Source: Pseudomonadota bacterium
GTDB lineage: Bacteria; Pseudomonadota; Alphaproteobacteria; Rhizobiales; Xanthobacteraceae
Reading direction: 5' to 3'
Assembly: GCA_023391175.1 (NCBI GenBank)
Contig: JAEWBL010000247.1
Span: 1 to 8,262 of the forward strand
Length of the DNA: 8,262 nt
A program made the position numbers and the translations under genes. Numbering within the stretch: the stretch's first letter is position 1; the number at the start of each line of letters is the position of its first letter. Below the pieces are notes generated by a model. That model was not told the origin of the DNA and made no database searches. It worked only from the letters and a program-made list of their open reading frames with translations. Positions 6,568-8,262 of the stretch are shown piece by piece.

Positions 6568-8262
6568 TCACACTCCGGCGAACATGAACCAGGTGATGAG
6601 GGCCGCGACGCCGATCAGCATCACGAAGGCGTAGTGGTAGAGGTAGCCGGTCTGCAGCCGCACCACCCCGCGGGTGATGTCGAGCACGCGGGCGGAGACA
6701 CCGTCCGGTCCCAGCCCATCGATGATGGTACCGTCACCGCGCTTCCAGAGGGTGCGGCCGAGCCACAGGGCCGGGCGCACAAAGAGGAAGTTGTAGATCT
6801 CGTCAAAGTACCACTTGTTCAGGAGGAACTGATACAGCGCATCCTGCGACTTCGCGAGAGCCGGCGGGATCTTCGGGTTCACGATGTAGAACCAGTAGGC
6901 GATCAGCGAACCCACCACCATCATCACCGTGGGTGCGAAGGCGGCCCAGCCGGGGATTTCGTGCATGGCGTGGAGGATGTGGTTCTCCGCCCCCATGAAG
7001 ATCGAGTGGCGGAAGAAGTCGTGGACGCCTTCGCCCACGAAGATCCCGTGGAAGGCCCAGCCCGCGAAGATCGCGCCGAGGGACAGCACGGCGAGCGGAA
7101 TGGTCATCACCAGCGGGCTCTCATGCGCGGCCTCATAGTGATGATGGTCGTGCGGATGGCCGAAGAAGGTGAGGAAGATCAGGCGCCAGGAATAGAAGGC
7201 GGTGAGCGCCGCAGCGATCACGGTCATCCAGTAGCCGTAGGTGCGGAAGTAGTTGTGGCTCGCATAGGCCGCCTCGATGATGGCATCCTTGGAGTAATAG
7301 CCGGCGAGGAAGGGGAAGCCGGTGATGGCCAGCGTGCCGATCACCATCGTCCAGTAGGTGAAGGGGATCTTCTTCCGAAGGCCGCCCATGTGCCGCATGT
7401 CCTGCTCGTGGTGCATGGCGTGGATGACCGAGCCGGCACCGAGGAAGAGCAGCGCCTTGAAGAAGGCGTGCGTGAGCAGGTGGAACATGCCGATGGAATA
7501 GGCGCCCGCGCCCATGGCCACGAACATGTAGCCGAGCTGGGAGCAGGTGGAATAGGCGATCACCTTCTTGATGTCGTTCTGCACCAGGCCGACGGTGGCG
7601 GCAAAGAAGGCGGTGGTCGCGCCCACCAGCATCACCACGTTCAGCGCGGTCTGCGACAGCTCGAAGATGGGCGACATGCGCGCCACCATGAACACGCCGG
7701 CGGTCACCATGGTGGCGGCGTGGATGAGGGCGGACACCGGGGTCGGGCCTTCCATCGCGTCCGGCAGCCAGGTGTGCAGCAGGAACTGGGCCGACTTGCC
7801 GCACGCGCCGACGAACAGCAGCAGCGCGATGACGGTCGGCGCATCCCAGTGGTGGCCAAGGAAGGTGATGGTCTTGCCGGCCAGGCCCGGGGCGGCGGCG
7901 AACACCTCCTCGAAGGCGATGGAGCCGGTCATCACGAAGATGGCGAAGATGCCCAGCATGAAGCCGAAGTCGCCCACGCGGTTCACCACGAAGGCCTTCA
8001 TGGCGGCCGCGTTCGCCGAGGGCTTCTCGTACCAGAAGCCGATGAGCAGGTAGGAGGCGAGACCCACGCCCTCCCAGCCGAAGAACAGCTGGAGCAGGTT
8101 GTCCGCCGTCACCAGCATGAGCATGGCGAAGGTGAACAGCGAGAGATAGGCGAAGAAGCGCGGCCGGCTCGGGTCCTCGTGCATGTAGCCGATGGAGTAG
8201 AGATGGACGAGCGAGGACACGGTGGTGACGACGATCAGCATGATCACCGTCATGGTGTCGAT
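6568..8262 (-). CDS. nuoL: NADH-quinone oxidoreductase subunit L (complex I), 5' end outside the window
   Basis: NuoL is the distal antiporter-like subunit, with the long lateral helix that runs along the complex I membrane arm. The frame stays open to the right edge, so 564 residues of the C-terminal part are visible. The ATG at 8251-8253 is internal, since the conserved text begins before it ([17 protein letters not shown]). Glu64 of the fragment in GWEGVG and Asp98 in NRVGDFGF line up with E. coli Glu144 and Asp178, so about 80 residues are missing. Lys156 in [15 protein letters not shown] and the lysine in YYSKDAI are also present. A histidine-rich loop (GHPHDHHH) occurs at 7120-7161. The C-terminal part with KWYFDEIYN and a final hydrophobic segment represents the lateral helix and its anchor. 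It is the first nuo gene visible here. Confidence 0.97.
   Translation of the reverse strand: MDTMTVIMLIVVTTVSSLVHLYSIGYMHEDPSRPRFFAYLSLFTFAMLMLVTADNLLQLFFGWEGVGLASYLLIGFWYEKPSANAAAMKAFVVNRVGDFGFMLGIFAIFVMTGSIAFEEVFAAAPGLAGKTITFLGHHWDAPTVIALLLFVGACGKSAQFLLHTWLPDAMEGPTPVSALIHAATMVTAGVFMVARMSPIFELSQTALNVVMLVGATTAFFAATVGLVQNDIKKVIAYSTCSQLGYMFVAMGAGAYSIGMFHLLTHAFFKALLFLGAGSVIHAMHHEQDMRHMGGLRKKIPFTYWTMVIGTLAITGFPFLAGYYSKDAIIEAAYASHNYFRTYGYWMTVIAAALTAFYSWRLIFLTFFGHPHDHHHYEAAHESPLVMTIPLAVLSLGAIFAGWAFHGIFVGEGVHDFFRHSIFMGAENHILHAMHEIPGWAAFAPTVMMVVGSLIAYWFYIVNPKIPPALAKSQDALYQFLLNKWYFDEIYNFLFVRPALWLGRTLWKRGDGTIIDGLGPDGVSARVLDITRGVVRLQTGYLYHYAFVMLIGVAALITWFMFAGV
6573..6576 (-). promoter_or_regulatory. Ribosome binding site deciding the nuoM start
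   Basis: GGAG on the minus strand, within the last codons of nuoL, lies 7 bases before the ATG at 6563-6565 and directly beside the competing GTG at 6569-6571. The spacing favours the ATG. The site lies inside nuoL, so the two genes are probably translationally coupled. Confidence 0.6.

Noticed and set aside
6566..6571. GTG start for nuoM two codons upstream of the ATG
   Set aside because: It would directly abut the only plausible ribosome binding site (GGAG at 6573-6576), leaving no spacing.
4655..6634. Plus-strand open frame of 659 codons opposite nuoM and nuoN
   Set aside because: The translation is a low-complexity mix of His, Glu, Asp, Gly and Arg with no domain. It is the antisense of hydrophobic, G/C-ending codons, and nuoM/nuoN on the other strand are clear full-length families.
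1..8262. A new defence, mobile or biosynthetic system
   Set aside because: Every long coding region is a recognised housekeeping family in an intact, evenly GC-rich block. There are no direct terminal repeats, integrase or transposase genes, spacer arrays or composition breaks.

Overview
The window reads as core chromosome of a GC-rich alphaproteobacterium, most likely in the Hyphomicrobiales (Rhizobiales); a Xanthobacteraceae-like genome is a reasonable guess, but the genus cannot be fixed from sequence alone. The reasons are the high GC with G/C-ending codons, a proteobacterial-type nuo gene order, and the succession nuoL-nuoM-nuoN-birA-rnj-mce-DUF1467, which I recall as a common alphaproteobacterial arrangement. 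All seven genes lie on the minus strand, so the window is transcribed from right to left.

Region 1 (8262 down to 3607) is the end of the respiratory complex I operon: the 3' part of nuoL (its start lies beyond the right edge), then complete nuoM and nuoN. These are the three antiporter-like, proton-translocating membrane subunits. The spacings are 2 and 16 bases, as expected for one message.

Region 2 (3602 down to 2835) is birA, a biotin protein ligase without a DNA-binding domain. It starts 4 bases after nuoN, so it is very probably the last gene of the nuo message. A GC-rich stem-loop with a T-rich tail at 2733-2762 then looks like the operon terminator.

Region 3 (2661 down to 27) holds rnj (ribonuclease J), mce (methylmalonyl-CoA epimerase) and a small DUF1467 membrane protein. 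They are separated by 138 and 151 bases. Both gaps contain strong stem-loops; the mce-DUF1467 gap is the most structured, with three in a row, one of them about 16 base pairs long.

The genes serve energy conservation (complex I), biotin attachment to carboxylases, the propionyl-CoA/methylmalonyl-CoA route (where a biotin-dependent carboxylase precedes the epimerase), and RNA processing. BirA and Mce therefore touch the same pathway, but the sequence does not show co-regulation. I see no mobile element, CRISPR array, tRNA, rRNA, phage gene or defence gene, and no convincing new system. The items worth a second look are the intergenic RNA structures, a His-to-Leu change in NuoN, and a slippery A7 heptamer in nuoM.
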